DNA of 57,598 bases, taken from assembly GCA_038214135.1 (NCBI GenBank), contig JBBQSD010000023.1, forward strand, positions 1 to 57,598, in the 5' to 3' direction. A model generated the notes under the pieces. The model was not told where the DNA came from. It ran no database searches and saw only the letters and a program-made list of their open reading frames with translations. The translations under genes were made by a program, and so were the position numbers. Positions 8,921 to 17,261 of this stretch are shown one piece after another. The DNA comes from JANLSE01 sp038214135. GTDB taxonomy: Bacteria; Chloroflexota; Chloroflexia; Chloroflexales; Roseiflexaceae. Each line of letters opens with the position of its first letter. Position 1 is the first letter of the stretch.

Positions 8921-9877
8921 ATGCCATCGATTGGCTATGCTCTCTCAAGTGAAGAACATGCACCCAATGATCTCATTCGTAATGCGCGTAGTGCAGAGCA
9001 AGCAGGGTTTGAGTTTGCCCTGATCTCAGATCACTATCATCCCTGGGTGGCCAAACAGGGCCAGAGTCCATTCGTCTGGAGTGTGATTGGGGGTATTGCC
9101 CAGGCCACCCAGCGGCTGCGGCTTGGCACAGGCGTGACATGTCCCACCATCCGCATGCACCCAGCCATTATCGCGCAGGCAGCGGCCACGTGTGCCGCCA
9201 TGATGCCTGGACGGTTCTTTTTGGGTGTCGGAACCGGTGAAAATCTGAATGAACACATCCTTGGTGATCGCTGGCCACCCCATGATCAGCGCCTGGCCAT
9301 GCTGGAGGAGGCCATTGCCGTGATACGCCTGCTCTGGAGTGGTGGCGAACAGACCTATCGTGGGCGATTTTACACCATCGAAAATGCGCAGCTCTTTACC
9401 CTGCCAGATGCGCCGACCCCAATTATGGTCGCTGCATCGGCGATACACGCAGCGCAGGCGGCTGGGCGAATTGGTGATGGCCTGATTTCAACCAAGCCCG
9501 ATGCCAAGATTATTCAGGCATTTCAGGCCGAAGGTGGTGCAACCAAACCGCGCTACGGGCAACTAACGGTCTGTTGGGGTCCGAATGAGGCACGCGCTCG
9601 CAGGGTTGCCCACGAGATCTGGCCAAACGCTGGCTTAACCGGCGAACTATCGCAGGAATTGGCGACTCCCGATCATTTTGAGCAAACCGTGAAACTCGTG
9701 ACAGAAGAACAGATCGCCGAGAAGATTGTGTGTGGGCCAGATCCGAAACGGCATATTGCTGCCATACGATCCTATATCGATGCGGGATTTGATTCGATCT
9801 ATGTTCACCAAGTCGGGCCTGATCAGGGAGGCTTCTTTGCGTTCTATGCCGATGAAGTATTGCCGACGTTTCGCTAA
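8921..9877 (+). CDS. F420-dependent LLM-class oxidoreductase (G6PDH-like family)
   Basis: Luciferase-like monooxygenase-fold TIM barrel of 318 residues using the deazaflavin cofactor F420. It has the N-terminal IGYALSSEEH strand, the EQAGFEFALISDHYHPW motif, MPGRFFLGVGTGENLNEH, and AQAAGRIGDGLI near the C-terminal third. These fit the family of proteins related to F420-dependent glucose-6-phosphate dehydrogenase (TIGR03557 type), whose substrates are mostly unknown. AGAAGGAG precedes the ATG. It is followed by a methyltransferase 131 bases downstream, probably in the same transcript, and sits next to the catalase, so a redox or stress role is likely. The use of F420 supports a Chloroflexota or actinobacterial origin. 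Confidence 0.88.
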   Translation: MPSIGYALSSEEHAPNDLIRNARSAEQAGFEFALISDHYHPWVAKQGQSPFVWSVIGGIAQATQRLRLGTGVTCPTIRMHPAIIAQAAATCAAMMPGRFFLGVGTGENLNEHILGDRWPPHDQRLAMLEEAIAVIRLLWSGGEQTYRGRFYTIENAQLFTLPDAPTPIMVAASAIHAAQAAGRIGDGLISTKPDAKIIQAFQAEGGATKPRYGQLTVCWGPNEARARRVAHEIWPNAGLTGELSQELATPDHFEQTVKLVTEEQIAEKIVCGPDPKRHIAAIRSYIDAGFDSIYVHQVGPDQGGFFAFYADEVLPTFR

Positions 9878-10008
9878 TGTCGGTTCTGGTAGCGCTATTC
9901 ACGCACATCAACAGAAGATTCATGGTCTTTTGTTCGATGGCAAAGGACCAAGTGAACACGAAGCAGCGTGGACATGTTCCCTTAGTTCTTGTATACGAGG
10001 AGCAACAT

Positions 10009-10878
10009 ATGCCATTGACACCCGACACCCTCGCCACGCGAACTGTTGGCCAACCCAATACTCAGGATGGTATACCACCCTACGCACCCATGCTAGCAGC
10101 GTATCACCGCGCCCATGCCCTTGAACTACGCACTATTATTGCCGATCTGCCGCTGCATGCCAATGACAATGTGCTGGATATGGCATGTGGCGATGGCACC
10201 TACACCCGTTTACTGGCAGAGCGAGTGGCCCCCTACGGAACCATAACTGGTGTTGATATCTCGCCCGCCTATCTTCAGATTGCACAAGCCCATGCGCATC
10301 ACGCACAGGAATGCGAGCGCATCCGCTTCCAACAGGGTGATATTGCTCGGCTGCCATTTGCGGATAACAGCTTCGATCTGGTCTGGTGTGCACAGAGTTT
10401 GTATACGCTCCCGGATCCAATGAGCGCGCTTGGCGAGCTGCGCCGCGTGACCCGCGCTGGAGGCACGGTTGCCATCTTCGAAAATGATCTGCTGCACCAT
10501 CTTATCCTGCCCTGGCCAGTCGATCTTGAACTGGCACTTCGCCAGGCTCAGCTTGAATCACTGCAACAGGAAGCCGATGGGCCAGCCAAATTCTATGTAG
10601 GGCGCAATCTGGCGACTATTTTTGCAGAAGCACGCCTGAAGGAATGCGTCATTACCCCCTATTCAAGCTCACGCGCCGCTCCATTGAGCGATGATGAACG
10701 CCTGTTTCTGAATGCCTATCTCGATGATCTCATACGACGAGCACAACCGTATCTTACCTTTGATCACTATCAGCAGATTCGAACCATGCTCGATCCGAAT
10801 CTGCCATCGTATCTGCTCGACCAACCAACCTTCAATGTGACGCACCTCAATTTCGTTGCCTGTGGACGCAAACCCTAG
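10009..10878 (+). CDS. SAM-dependent methyltransferase (class I, UbiE-like)
   Basis: Rossmann-fold methyltransferase with all core motifs: VLDMACGDGTYTRLLAE (motif I, SAM glycine loop), VDISPAYLQIAQ (acidic end of strand 2), GDIARLPFADNSFDLVWC (motif II/III), and LGELRRVTRAGGTVAIFE (motif IV/V). The closest general type is the UbiE/Coq5-like group; the acceptor is unknown. The open frame extends upstream to 9877, but the ATG at 10009 has ACGAGGAG 7 bases before it, so 289 residues is the better model. It follows the F420 enzyme and ends in front of a bidirectional hairpin shared with the convergent PNPOx gene. Confidence 0.85.
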   Translation: MPLTPDTLATRTVGQPNTQDGIPPYAPMLAAYHRAHALELRTIIADLPLHANDNVLDMACGDGTYTRLLAERVAPYGTITGVDISPAYLQIAQAHAHHAQECERIRFQQGDIARLPFADNSFDLVWCAQSLYTLPDPMSALGELRRVTRAGGTVAIFENDLLHHLILPWPVDLELALRQAQLESLQQEADGPAKFYVGRNLATIFAEARLKECVITPYSSSRAAPLSDDERLFLNAYLDDLIRRAQPYLTFDHYQQIRTMLDPNLPSYLLDQPTFNVTHLNFVACGRKP

Positions 10879-10895
10879 ATTGGTATCGAGAATCA

Positions 10896-10926
10896 CTGAT
10901 GGCGGTAGCTCTGCTACCGCCATCAG
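10896..10926 (+). terminator. bidirectional hairpin terminator
   Basis: A 14-bp perfect stem (CTGATGGCGGTAGC and its complement) with loop TCT lies between the methyltransferase stop and the stop of the convergent PNPOx gene, so it probably serves both. Confidence 0.75.
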
Positions 10927-10951
10927 CGTGTTCTCATCCCGAGGGTAGTGA

Positions 10952-11464
10952 TTATGCATTCTTGCCGAGATCAACCCGTTCGTTGATATCCTGACCGCCA
11001 TGCTTCCCGGTCACGAGTGATTGAACAAAGCCAAAGATCTGGGTTGCAACGCCAGTTGCCGATGCATCCCAATATTCGGCTCCATCGACAGTAACCTTGA
11101 TCAGCTGAAGTTCGGGATCCTCAAGCCCTTCTGGAAACCATACCGTATACATGGGCGACCACAGGCTCTTCATTTTTGTCCGATCCGCAATCAACGATGC
11201 CTGGCCAGATACCGACACATAGCGCTGTTTGTCGGTTTGGGCAAATGCAACATTCACCCGTGGATCGTGCTTGATTTCGGCACTCTTGCGGCTGCTGCTT
11301 TTGGTGAAGAACCAGAGATCGCCATCAAACTCAACCTGCTGCACTCCCATGGGGCGGCTGTGCAAGGAGTTTTCGGGCGTATTTGTCGTTAGCATCGCAA
11401 TCTGAATATCCTTAATAAGTTTGGCGAGTTTTGCGATCTGTTCCTGCTGTATGGATGTGGCCAT
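10952..11464 (-). CDS. pyridoxamine 5'-phosphate oxidase-like general stress protein
   Basis: Split-barrel flavin-binding protein of 170 residues, of the general stress protein 26 type (PNPOx-like, FMN or F420 binding). Features are the N-terminal helix (IAKLAKLIKDIQIAMLTT), SRPMGVQQVEFDGDLWFFT, a DPRVNVAFAQ turn, and YVSVSGQASLI. AAGGAG precedes the ATG at 11464. Substrate or cofactor cannot be assigned by eye. It is a single-gene unit that reads toward the shared hairpin at 10896. Upstream is a -24/-12-like element that is base-for-base identical, over 21 bases, to one in front of the yihY gene. Confidence 0.85.
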   Translation of the reverse strand: MATSIQQEQIAKLAKLIKDIQIAMLTTNTPENSLHSRPMGVQQVEFDGDLWFFTKSSSRKSAEIKHDPRVNVAFAQTDKQRYVSVSGQASLIADRTKMKSLWSPMYTVWFPEGLEDPELQLIKVTVDGAEYWDASATGVATQIFGFVQSLVTGKHGGQDINERVDLGKNA

Positions 11465-11530
11465 GATCCTAGCTCCTTGTGTGCATAGCCACCAAATGGC
11501 GGCTATCCTCTACGTATTCGGGATGTTGGT

Positions 11531-11546
11531 ATCAAGAAGCGTGCCA
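11531..11546 (-). promoter_or_regulatory. -24/-12-like element before the PNPOx gene
   Basis: On the minus strand this reads TGGCACGCTTCTTGAT: the -24 half is perfect and the -12 half has GA for GC. The surrounding 21 bases (11526-11546) recur exactly at 22967-22987, the same orientation relative to yihY. Confidence 0.45.
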
Positions 11547-11616
11547 AAAAGAAGCATCTTACTATCAGTAGCCAGGAATGGACAAAGTAATTCCAATCTC
11601 TGCTCTGCTGTGGTGC

Positions 11617-11740
11617 TATAGCAATCCTACCGGATTTGTAAAAAGGGGTGGGGGGATTTCTTTCGGGGCACCCAGAGGGTACCCGGCCCCAAACCCCGCT
11701 TTGCGCTACGCGCCGTTACAACTCAAATACGAATGCTATA
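11617..11740. repeat. 124-bp MITE-like repeat, copy 1
   Basis: An element of exactly 124 bases, starting TATAGCAATCCTA and ending in an imperfect inverted copy (19 of 25 terminal positions pair by my count). It is about 90% identical to the copy at 15656-15779 in the same orientation. The interior is GC-rich (GGGTACCCGG core) with no coding frame. It lies in the divergent intergenic space between the PNPOx gene and the SRPBCC operon, upstream of that operon's promoter-like element. Confidence 0.75.
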
Positions 11741-11768
11741 TGTTCTATTAAAAGTTTCATAGAGATCC

Positions 11769-11784
11769 TGGCACATAAGTTGCT
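11769..11784 (+). promoter_or_regulatory. -24/-12 (sigma-54-like) promoter element
   Basis: TGGCACATAAGTTGCT matches the TGGCAYR-N4-TTGCW consensus fully. It lies 75 bases before the ATG of the SRPBCC gene, first gene of a two- or three-gene operon. Confidence 0.55.
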
Positions 11785-11858
11785 TCACGTTCATATTCGA
11801 AGACATGAATATACACGCCAATCTTCGTCACCTTATTTCGTTATAAAGGAGGCCTCTG

Positions 11859-12722
11859 ATGCAGGAACAGGTGATTGCACGCACAAACTATGCTACCGAT
11901 ACGCATATAGCTCATGGCCAACCCGCGACTCTCCAGACGCATCAAACGAATGTTGCTTCATTTGAACGTGTGGCATCTGTTTTGGCTGGGAGCGTATTGG
12001 GCGTGTACGGCCTTCGTCGCCGACCATATGGGCTGCTGCTCACACTTATCGGTGGTGGGCTGATCTATCGAGGTATCAGTGGTCATTGTCCGGTCTATCA
12101 GCAGTTGGGCATTACTAGCGCAAACCCATCAGAAGAACAACAGATCACAAAGGCGATCACCATTAATCGGCCAATCGCCGATCTGTATCACATTTGGGAT
12201 ACTGTTGAAGCGCTCCCATATGTTCTGCAGCATCTCGAAAGCGTCCAGGTGATTGATCTGCTTCACACACATTGGGTTGGCAAAGGGTCACTTGGCATGC
12301 CGATTGCGTGGGATAGCGTGCTTACCGAAGCAGTTCAGGATTCCCATATTTCCTGGAGTTCACTCCCAGAAGCACCAATACACTATACAGGCATAATCTC
12401 TTTTGTTGTAGCACCAGGCAATCGTGGCACAGAAGTACGCTTCAGCCTGAACTATGGTCTGCCAGGCGGCGTATATGGAGAACTCGCCGCACAATTGCTT
12501 GCCGGCCTGATCGGCCAATTGATTACCGAAGAATTACGTGGTTTCAAACAGCTCGTCGAAACCGGGCAGCGAACCCGCACGAGCGGACAGAGTGCTGACC
12601 ATCAATTGCATCAGACCAACGATCACCCCGATGCAGATGAAGTACTGCAAGGCTCAATGGACTCATTTCCGGCCAGCGATCCGCCAGCGTGGCTAGCAGG
12701 CAACCAGGAGAAGGAATCATGA
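11859..12722 (+). CDS. DUF2892/SRPBCC domain protein (cyclase/dehydrase-like)
   Basis: Two-part protein of 287 residues. Residues about 35-80 form a short membrane-associated DUF2892-like hairpin (VLGVYGLRRRPYGLLLTLIGGGLIYRG). Residues about 95-230 form an SRPBCC (START-like) fold, with AITINRPIADLYHIWDTVEALPYVLQHLESVQV at its start and EVRFSLNYGLPGGVYGE in the sheet. The tail carries SMDSFPASDPPAW, a motif recurrent in stress-island proteins of many bacteria. AAAGGAGG precedes the ATG. It overlaps the downstream dehydrogenase by ATGA. SRPBCC domains bind hydrophobic ligands; the ligand is unknown. Confidence 0.85.
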   Translation: MQEQVIARTNYATDTHIAHGQPATLQTHQTNVASFERVASVLAGSVLGVYGLRRRPYGLLLTLIGGGLIYRGISGHCPVYQQLGITSANPSEEQQITKAITINRPIADLYHIWDTVEALPYVLQHLESVQVIDLLHTHWVGKGSLGMPIAWDSVLTEAVQDSHISWSSLPEAPIHYTGIISFVVAPGNRGTEVRFSLNYGLPGGVYGELAAQLLAGLIGQLITEELRGFKQLVETGQRTRTSGQSADHQLHQTNDHPDADEVLQGSMDSFPASDPPAWLAGNQEKES

Positions 12723-13837
12723 AAGCATTATGCTGGTATGGGAGTGATGATATACGCGTCGAAACAGTTCCCGATCCACAGATCATCAACCCTGGCGACG
12801 CGATCGTGAAAGTCACCACAACCGCGATTTGCGGATCGGATCTGCACATCCTGAATGGCGCTATTCCCACAATGCAAAAGGGTGATGTGCTCGGCCACGA
12901 ATTTATGGGCGAAGTGGTTGAGGTGGGCAAATCCGTTGTGATGCTCAAACCAGGTGATCGGGTGGTCGTGCCATTCACGATTGCCTGTGGCAACTGTAGC
13001 TATTGCACAAAGGGTCTTTGGTCGCTGTGCGACAATTCCAACCCAAATGCGGTGATAGCCGAGAAACTGTATGGCAGCTCTGCCGCCGGATTGTTTGGCT
13101 ATTCACATATGTTTGGTGGGTATGCCGGTGGCCAGGCCGAATACGTTCGCGTACCATATGCCGATGTTGGGCCGATCAAAGTACCCGAGCATCTGACCGA
13201 CGAACAAGTTCTGTTTCTTTCGGATATCTTCCCAACGGGCTATATGGCGGCAGAAAACTGCAACATCCAATCAGGCGATATAGTGGCGATCTGGGGTTGC
13301 GGGCCTGTTGGGCAATTTGCAATCAAAAGCGCCTTTATGTTGGGGGCAAAATCGGTGATTGCGATTGATCATATTGCAGAACGCCTGACTATGGCTCAAC
13401 AACACGGCCATGCACAGGTGATCAATGATGAAGAAACGGATGTCCACGAAGCACTCATGGAACTCACCGGTGGGCGCGGGCCGGATGCATGTATCGATGC
13501 GGTCGGGATGGAAGCTCACGGCATGGGCATTGATGCACTCTATGACAAAGTCAAGCACGCCATTCGCGCTGAAACGGATCGGCCAACTGCACTGCGGCAT
13601 GCGATTCAAGCTTGCCGCAAAGGCGGGATCGTCTCGATTCCAGGAGTGTATGGTGGCCTGATCGATAAATTCCCGATTGGTTCTGTGTTTAATAAGGGCC
13701 TCACGCTCAAAGGCGGCCAGACGCATGTTCAACGCTATTTGCGGCCATTACTTGATCGAATCACTCGTGGCGAGATTGATCCATCATTTGTAATCACCCA
13801 TCGCCTTTCGCTTGAAGAAGCACCACATATGCTATAG
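12719..13837 (+). CDS. zinc-dependent alcohol dehydrogenase (formaldehyde-dehydrogenase-like), short C-terminus
   Basis: Medium-chain dehydrogenase, 372 residues from the ATG at 12719 (AGGAGAAGG upstream; ATGA overlap with the previous gene). The catalytic zinc site is seen in AICGSDLHI and LGHEFMGEVVEVG. The structural zinc loop has four Cys in CGNCSYCTKGLWSLC. The NAD site is IWGCGPVGQFA. The layout matches glutathione-dependent-formaldehyde-dehydrogenase-like proteins common in stress islands. The protein stops at HRLSLEEAPHML, where relatives continue for some 15-25 residues through a terminal strand, so the C-terminus may be clipped by a nonsense change or frameshift near 13830. The active site should be intact. 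Confidence 0.85.
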   Translation: MKALCWYGSDDIRVETVPDPQIINPGDAIVKVTTTAICGSDLHILNGAIPTMQKGDVLGHEFMGEVVEVGKSVVMLKPGDRVVVPFTIACGNCSYCTKGLWSLCDNSNPNAVIAEKLYGSSAAGLFGYSHMFGGYAGGQAEYVRVPYADVGPIKVPEHLTDEQVLFLSDIFPTGYMAAENCNIQSGDIVAIWGCGPVGQFAIKSAFMLGAKSVIAIDHIAERLTMAQQHGHAQVINDEETDVHEALMELTGGRGPDACIDAVGMEAHGMGIDALYDKVKHAIRAETDRPTALRHAIQACRKGGIVSIPGVYGGLIDKFPIGSVFNKGLTLKGGQTHVQRYLRPLLDRITRGEIDPSFVITHRLSLEEAPHML

Positions 13838-13904
13838 GGGCATGAACGTGTGTGTTGCATAAACAATACGATCTCATGCAATGTAATTCTTATAGGAGGT
13901 TTGT

Positions 13905-14432
13905 ATGTCGGTATCATCGATTAAAGATTTGTATGTCCATCAACTCATCGAAATGTATAATGCGGAGACGCAAATCTTGGCTGCTCTGCCCAAGATGGTA
14001 AAACTCGCACCAACAACGGTGTTGCAACAGGCATTTGATCACCACTATAATCAGACTGTAACGCATATTAATCGCCTTGAACAGATTCTGAAAGCCTATA
14101 ATGTACAGGAGCGGCCCGGTGAAAACAAGGCATTGTTCGCTATTGTGGAGCAGGGCCAGCATCTTACGACACTGATCGATACCTGGCTGACGCTTGAACT
14201 GGCGTTGATCGCAGCCACCCAGCATGTTGAACACTATGAGATTGCGGCCTATGGAACCCTGCATATGCTGGCGGTTCAACTTGGCGATGAATTTGCAGCC
14301 GGTTTACTTGAGCTGACGCTGAACGAGGAGCAGGAAACTGATCTTTTGTTGAGCCAGCTTGCTATGCAGGATCTGCAGACACAACCGGAGCTTGTGAGCC
14401 ACACATCAGAGGAATATATCCGCCCGCTGTAA
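13905..14432 (+). CDS. YciE/YciF-like ferritin-like protein (DUF892)
   Basis: Four-helix ferritin-like protein of 175 residues. It begins SIKDLYVHQLIEMYNAETQILAALPKM, the hallmark of the DUF892 family, and carries the second-half helix LIAATQHVEHYEIAAYGTL with the E/H positions expected for a di-iron site, plus LNEEQETDLLLSQLA. The family is induced by osmotic, desiccation or oxidative stress in enterobacteria; its chemistry is debated. ATAGGAGG precedes the ATG at 13905. It follows the dehydrogenase by 67 bases with no hairpin between, so read-through from the SRPBCC operon promoter is likely. A strong terminator follows at 14474. Confidence 0.9.
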   Translation: MSVSSIKDLYVHQLIEMYNAETQILAALPKMVKLAPTTVLQQAFDHHYNQTVTHINRLEQILKAYNVQERPGENKALFAIVEQGQHLTTLIDTWLTLELALIAATQHVEHYEIAAYGTLHMLAVQLGDEFAAGLLELTLNEEQETDLLLSQLAMQDLQTQPELVSHTSEEYIRPL

Positions 14433-14473
14433 ATCCATTCCGTCAGCAGTCTTATCTCCATCACAGCCAACTG

Positions 14474-14505
14474 CAGACGCTGCGCCACGAGTGGCGCAGC
14501 GTCTG
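14474..14505 (+). terminator. bidirectional hairpin terminator
   Basis: A 15-bp perfect stem (CAGACGCTGCGCCAC and complement), 2-base loop, followed by TTTGTGT. It separates the convergent DUF892 and SDR genes. Confidence 0.8.
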
Positions 14506-14537
14506 TTTGTGTCGAGAAGCCCTCGTTTCATCGAGAG

Positions 14538-15491
14538 TTAGATTTCCCAACCAACGCGTGTTCGATCCCCCTCGGCACCAATGGCTTTGGGCAGCAAATG
14601 ATTGGTTAACTTCAGGCTCTGATCAACAACATCAGGAAGTACGTTGTTCAGCAGCATAAGCGCCTGGGCCTGAAGCGAGATGATCGCTGTCGAATCACCC
14701 CGCCGACAGGCCTCAATGATCTGCTGTGCTGCACGGCACGCATCAATTGATGTCAGCGGTAGAGTATCCAAGAGCGTAAACCAAGAATACTCTTGCTTAT
14801 GATCGCCCTTAAAGAAGGCTTCGGTATGTGATCCCGTGCGCATCAAACCAGGACACACTGTCGTTACACGAATATTATCTTTTGCGAGTTCCACACGCAT
14901 CCCATCGGAAAGGCCAACCAGGGCAAACTTACTGGTGCAGTATGGTAATAGGTGAGGCACCGCGATTTTACCACCCACAGAGGCAATATTCACGATTCGC
15001 CCCCCTCCCTGGGCCTGCATATATGGACGGACGGCAAGCATGCTGTACAGCGGCCCAAGCACATGCACGGCAAGAGCTTCTTCCCAATCGCTGACAGTCA
15101 TATGCTCGACTGGCCCTGCCTTGATCACACCTGCATTATTGATCAGCACATCAACTCGCCCAAAGGTGGTGATTGTCTGCTCAATCAAACGATTCACCTG
15201 ATGTTGATCGCGTACATCGCCACTCATCGTCACAACCTGCGCACCCAGATCAGTCAATACCTGCCCTGCATGGGCGATTTCGGTCGAATCACGGGCTATA
15301 ATTGCCAGATTCGCACCCTCCTGAGCGAGTTCCTGCCCAAGCAGCAGGCCCAAACCCCGCGATCCCCCGGTAATAACAACAGTCTTCCCGCGAAAACTAA
15401 ATGGATTATGGGCTGCCTGCTTCCGAGCTGCAAGATAGATACCAAGACCAATTGCTCCTAAAAGAAGCGATGCCTGTTGCTTATGCATCAT
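14538..15491 (-). CDS. short-chain dehydrogenase/reductase with N-terminal membrane anchor
   Basis: Classical SDR. TGGSRGLG is the cofactor loop, GDVRD the adenine site, NNAG the fourth strand, and NIASVGG plus YCTSK supply the Ser-Tyr-Lys triad. A short hydrophobic helix at the N-terminus (LLLGAIGLGIYLAARK) probably anchors it to the membrane. The ATG at 15491 follows GAGGAGGAC; the longer frame to 15524 has no such site. 317 residues. The substrate is unknown, but anchored SDRs of this kind recur in stress-response clusters. A near-consensus -24/-12-like element lies about 95 bases upstream, and the gene reads into the terminator at 14474. Confidence 0.88.
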   Translation of the reverse strand: MMHKQQASLLLGAIGLGIYLAARKQAAHNPFSFRGKTVVITGGSRGLGLLLGQELAQEGANLAIIARDSTEIAHAGQVLTDLGAQVVTMSGDVRDQHQVNRLIEQTITTFGRVDVLINNAGVIKAGPVEHMTVSDWEEALAVHVLGPLYSMLAVRPYMQAQGGGRIVNIASVGGKIAVPHLLPYCTSKFALVGLSDGMRVELAKDNIRVTTVCPGLMRTGSHTEAFFKGDHKQEYSWFTLLDTLPLTSIDACRAAQQIIEACRRGDSTAIISLQAQALMLLNNVLPDVVDQSLKLTNHLLPKAIGAEGDRTRVGWEI

Positions 15492-15583
15492 GTCCTCCTC
15501 TGAAATATACAGAAACTCACGCATACGATAATCATCAAGCTGTACAAGGAAAGGCTTTTCCTTCCAGCGAGCAATATCACTTT

Positions 15584-15599
15584 AGCAATATCTATGCCC
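15584..15599 (-). promoter_or_regulatory. -24/-12-like element before the SDR gene
   Basis: On the minus strand this reads GGGCATAGATATTGCT, one mismatch (first G for T) from TGGCAYR-N4-TTGCW. It lies 93 bases before the SDR start and back to back with a plus-strand element at 15616. Confidence 0.45.
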
Positions 15600-15615
15600 A
15601 TATTTCTTTTTATTA

Positions 15616-15631
15616 TGGTATCACTCTTGCT
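15616..15631 (+). promoter_or_regulatory. -24/-12-like element, separated from its gene by a MITE copy
   Basis: TGGTATCACTCTTGCT keeps the GG and TTGCT of the consensus, with two mismatches. The next gene on this strand starts at 15799, and the whole 124-bp repeat 15656-15779 lies between them. Confidence 0.35.
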
Positions 15632-15655
15632 ATGTAGTGGTACAGGCTGTAATGA

Positions 15656-15779
15656 TATAGCAATCCTACCAGATTTGTAAAAAAGGGGGCGGGGATTTCT
15701 TTCGGGACACCCAGAGGGTACCCGGCCCCAAACCCCGCTTTGCGCTCCGCGCCGTTACAACTCAAATAGGAATACTATA
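15656..15779. repeat. 124-bp MITE-like repeat, copy 2
   Basis: Same length, ends and orientation as the copy at 11617-11740, with scattered substitutions. The ends begin TATAG and pair imperfectly. Its right end is 19 bases before the ATG at 15799, just ahead of that gene's ribosome site, so it has been inserted into, or forms, the 5' leader. Confidence 0.75.
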
Positions 15780-15798
15780 GTGGAGCTTGGAGGTTTCT

Positions 15799-16158
15799 AT
15801 GTCTACTCCTGATGATAAATTCCGCTCGACGATACCACAGCTTGAGCCGATCAATCAGGGCTCGAGAGCGACGCTTGTGCAGATGCAGCAGTTGGTTGAT
15901 ACATCTCTGCAAAAGGGTGAGAACACGATTGTGCTACAAATCAAGACCGAAAATCCCACCGTTGTTGCAAGGCATATTGCTGCCCTTATGAATACGCTTA
16001 TCCCCTATATTCTGTCCCAAGACCAGAGCTGGCATGTGTTTTCCTATCCGAATAGCAGCCAACCATATCCCCATATGGCATCAATAATCGGATACAAACA
16101 GATGCCCTCGATTGGTATTCCATTACTTATGCAGGTTCGTACTTCATCAGCCACATAG
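15799..16158 (+). pseudogene. truncated gene of unknown function
   Basis: A GGAGG site precedes the ATG at 15799. Residues 1 to about 93 look like a genuine soluble protein: a disordered acidic start (MSTPDDKFRSTIPQLEP), a helix (ATLVQMQQLVDTSLQKGENTIV), then a helix-strand pair. I do not recognise the family. After about 16080 the DNA is the antisense of the C-terminal part of a glycoside hydrolase gene, so the last 25 or so residues are read-through. The gene therefore lost its 3' end in a rearrangement that joined it tail to tail with that hydrolase. Confidence 0.5.
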
Positions 16159-17068
16159 CGAAGCCATTGAGGTTCTGCCTGCCCTAACGAACTGGTTTCG
16201 GCGATAAATATGGGTCGTTTATAACGTTCATAGATATCGTATAACAATTGGTGTAATGGGCGATACCTTGGATCATGTAGCCCAAATGGTGAGCGCGATT
16301 GCCCATCCCAGGGCCACTGGTTATGGGGATAATAGTTCACACCAATGATATCAAGATATTTTGGATGCCCGCCAAGTTCTGGTTCGCAATAACCAGTGAT
16401 CATATTCCAGGCTTCGTATTGTGCTTGGTGAAGTGCTTCGGCTGCGGCCTGATGCTCGACTTGCCCTCTCGCAGATACCACATGGATCAGCGGATCGGTA
16501 TGAACAATACGAGTATTGGGCAATACCGACCAGATAGCATCAATCGCTGCCAAGGCTGTACGAACGAGCTGGCGTTTGAGAATGAGCCCTCGCCCCTGGG
16601 CATATGGATGAAAATCCCCACTTCGCCGGCAACCCACGAAAGAAACGAGATCTCATTCATTGGGGTAATGTATGCAATCTCACTCGTCTCTCGGCCAAGA
16701 ACCTGGGCAAAAGCGTAGGCGAAATTGGCATACCGCTGGACAAATGCCGTCGAAAACACATCAAGATCGTCGGGCCACCCATAATGGCAAACATCCCCGA
16801 TGATCTGCATGCCCGGCTCCTGGGCCGCCCGAATCATCAGAATAACGCCCGAAAAGTCATATTGCCATGGTGCAGTTTCTATCTGAGGCCAACAGATGCC
16901 ATCACGAGCAACGTGGATACCGCAGGCGTGAAGATAGCGATAGTCGTTTGCGGCACCTTCCCGATGCCGTGTTGCTGCTAGCATATCTATTCGCTTGCCG
17001 GATAACATCCGTTGTGAAGAGCACTCAAACCCTCCCATAAAATAGCTTTGAAATAATAGTGATACCAT
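16044..17068 (-). pseudogene. GH1-like glycoside hydrolase, frameshifted and 3'-truncated
   Basis: From the ATG at 17068, the FMGGFECSSQR start, LHACGIHVARDGICWPQIE, and PMNEISFLSWVAGEVG (acid/base Glu of the NE motif) match family-1-like glycosidases found beside glycosyltransferases in exopolysaccharide clusters. Near 16616-16619 a C-run has changed length, so the reading continues in another frame (DFHPYAQGRGL to GVNYYPHNQWPW and the nucleophile region FIAETSSLG). After CLYPIID (about 16081) homology ends at a junction with the unrelated gene on the other strand; about 50 C-terminal residues are missing. Two independent lesions make it a pseudogene. Confidence 0.7.
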
Positions 17069-17104
17069 ATACCCTCGTGCGTGGTGGAAAATCGTCTGTA
17101 GAGT

Positions 17105-17120
17105 AGCAAGAAATATACCA
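17105..17120 (-). promoter_or_regulatory. -24/-12-like element before the glycoside hydrolase
   Basis: On the minus strand this reads TGGTATATTTCTTGCT, one mismatch from consensus. It lies 37 bases before the hydrolase ATG at 17068. Confidence 0.4.
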
Positions 17121-17194
17121 AATACGAAATACTCGGCTTCTGGCATCCGGACCCAAAGCAAAATGCTCTTCCTTCTTGCGCCTCTCAAACGCCT

Positions 17195-17210
17195 TGGCAT
17201 AGAAATCGCG
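17195..17210 (+). promoter_or_regulatory. weak -24/-12-like element before the glycosyltransferase
   Basis: TGGCATAGAAATCGCG has a perfect -24 half and a -12 half with two mismatches. It lies 52 bases before the ATG at 17262, in the divergent region shared with the hydrolase. Confidence 0.25.
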
Positions 17211-17261
17211 ATACCCTTTCCCAATGAATTGGAAATATTCATAAGAAAGGGGCGTATTTCT

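Noticed and set aside
13838..13904. Possible -24/-12 element before the DUF892 gene
   Set aside because: A TTGCA is present but the GG half is missing at the right spacing; read-through from the upstream operon explains the gene better.
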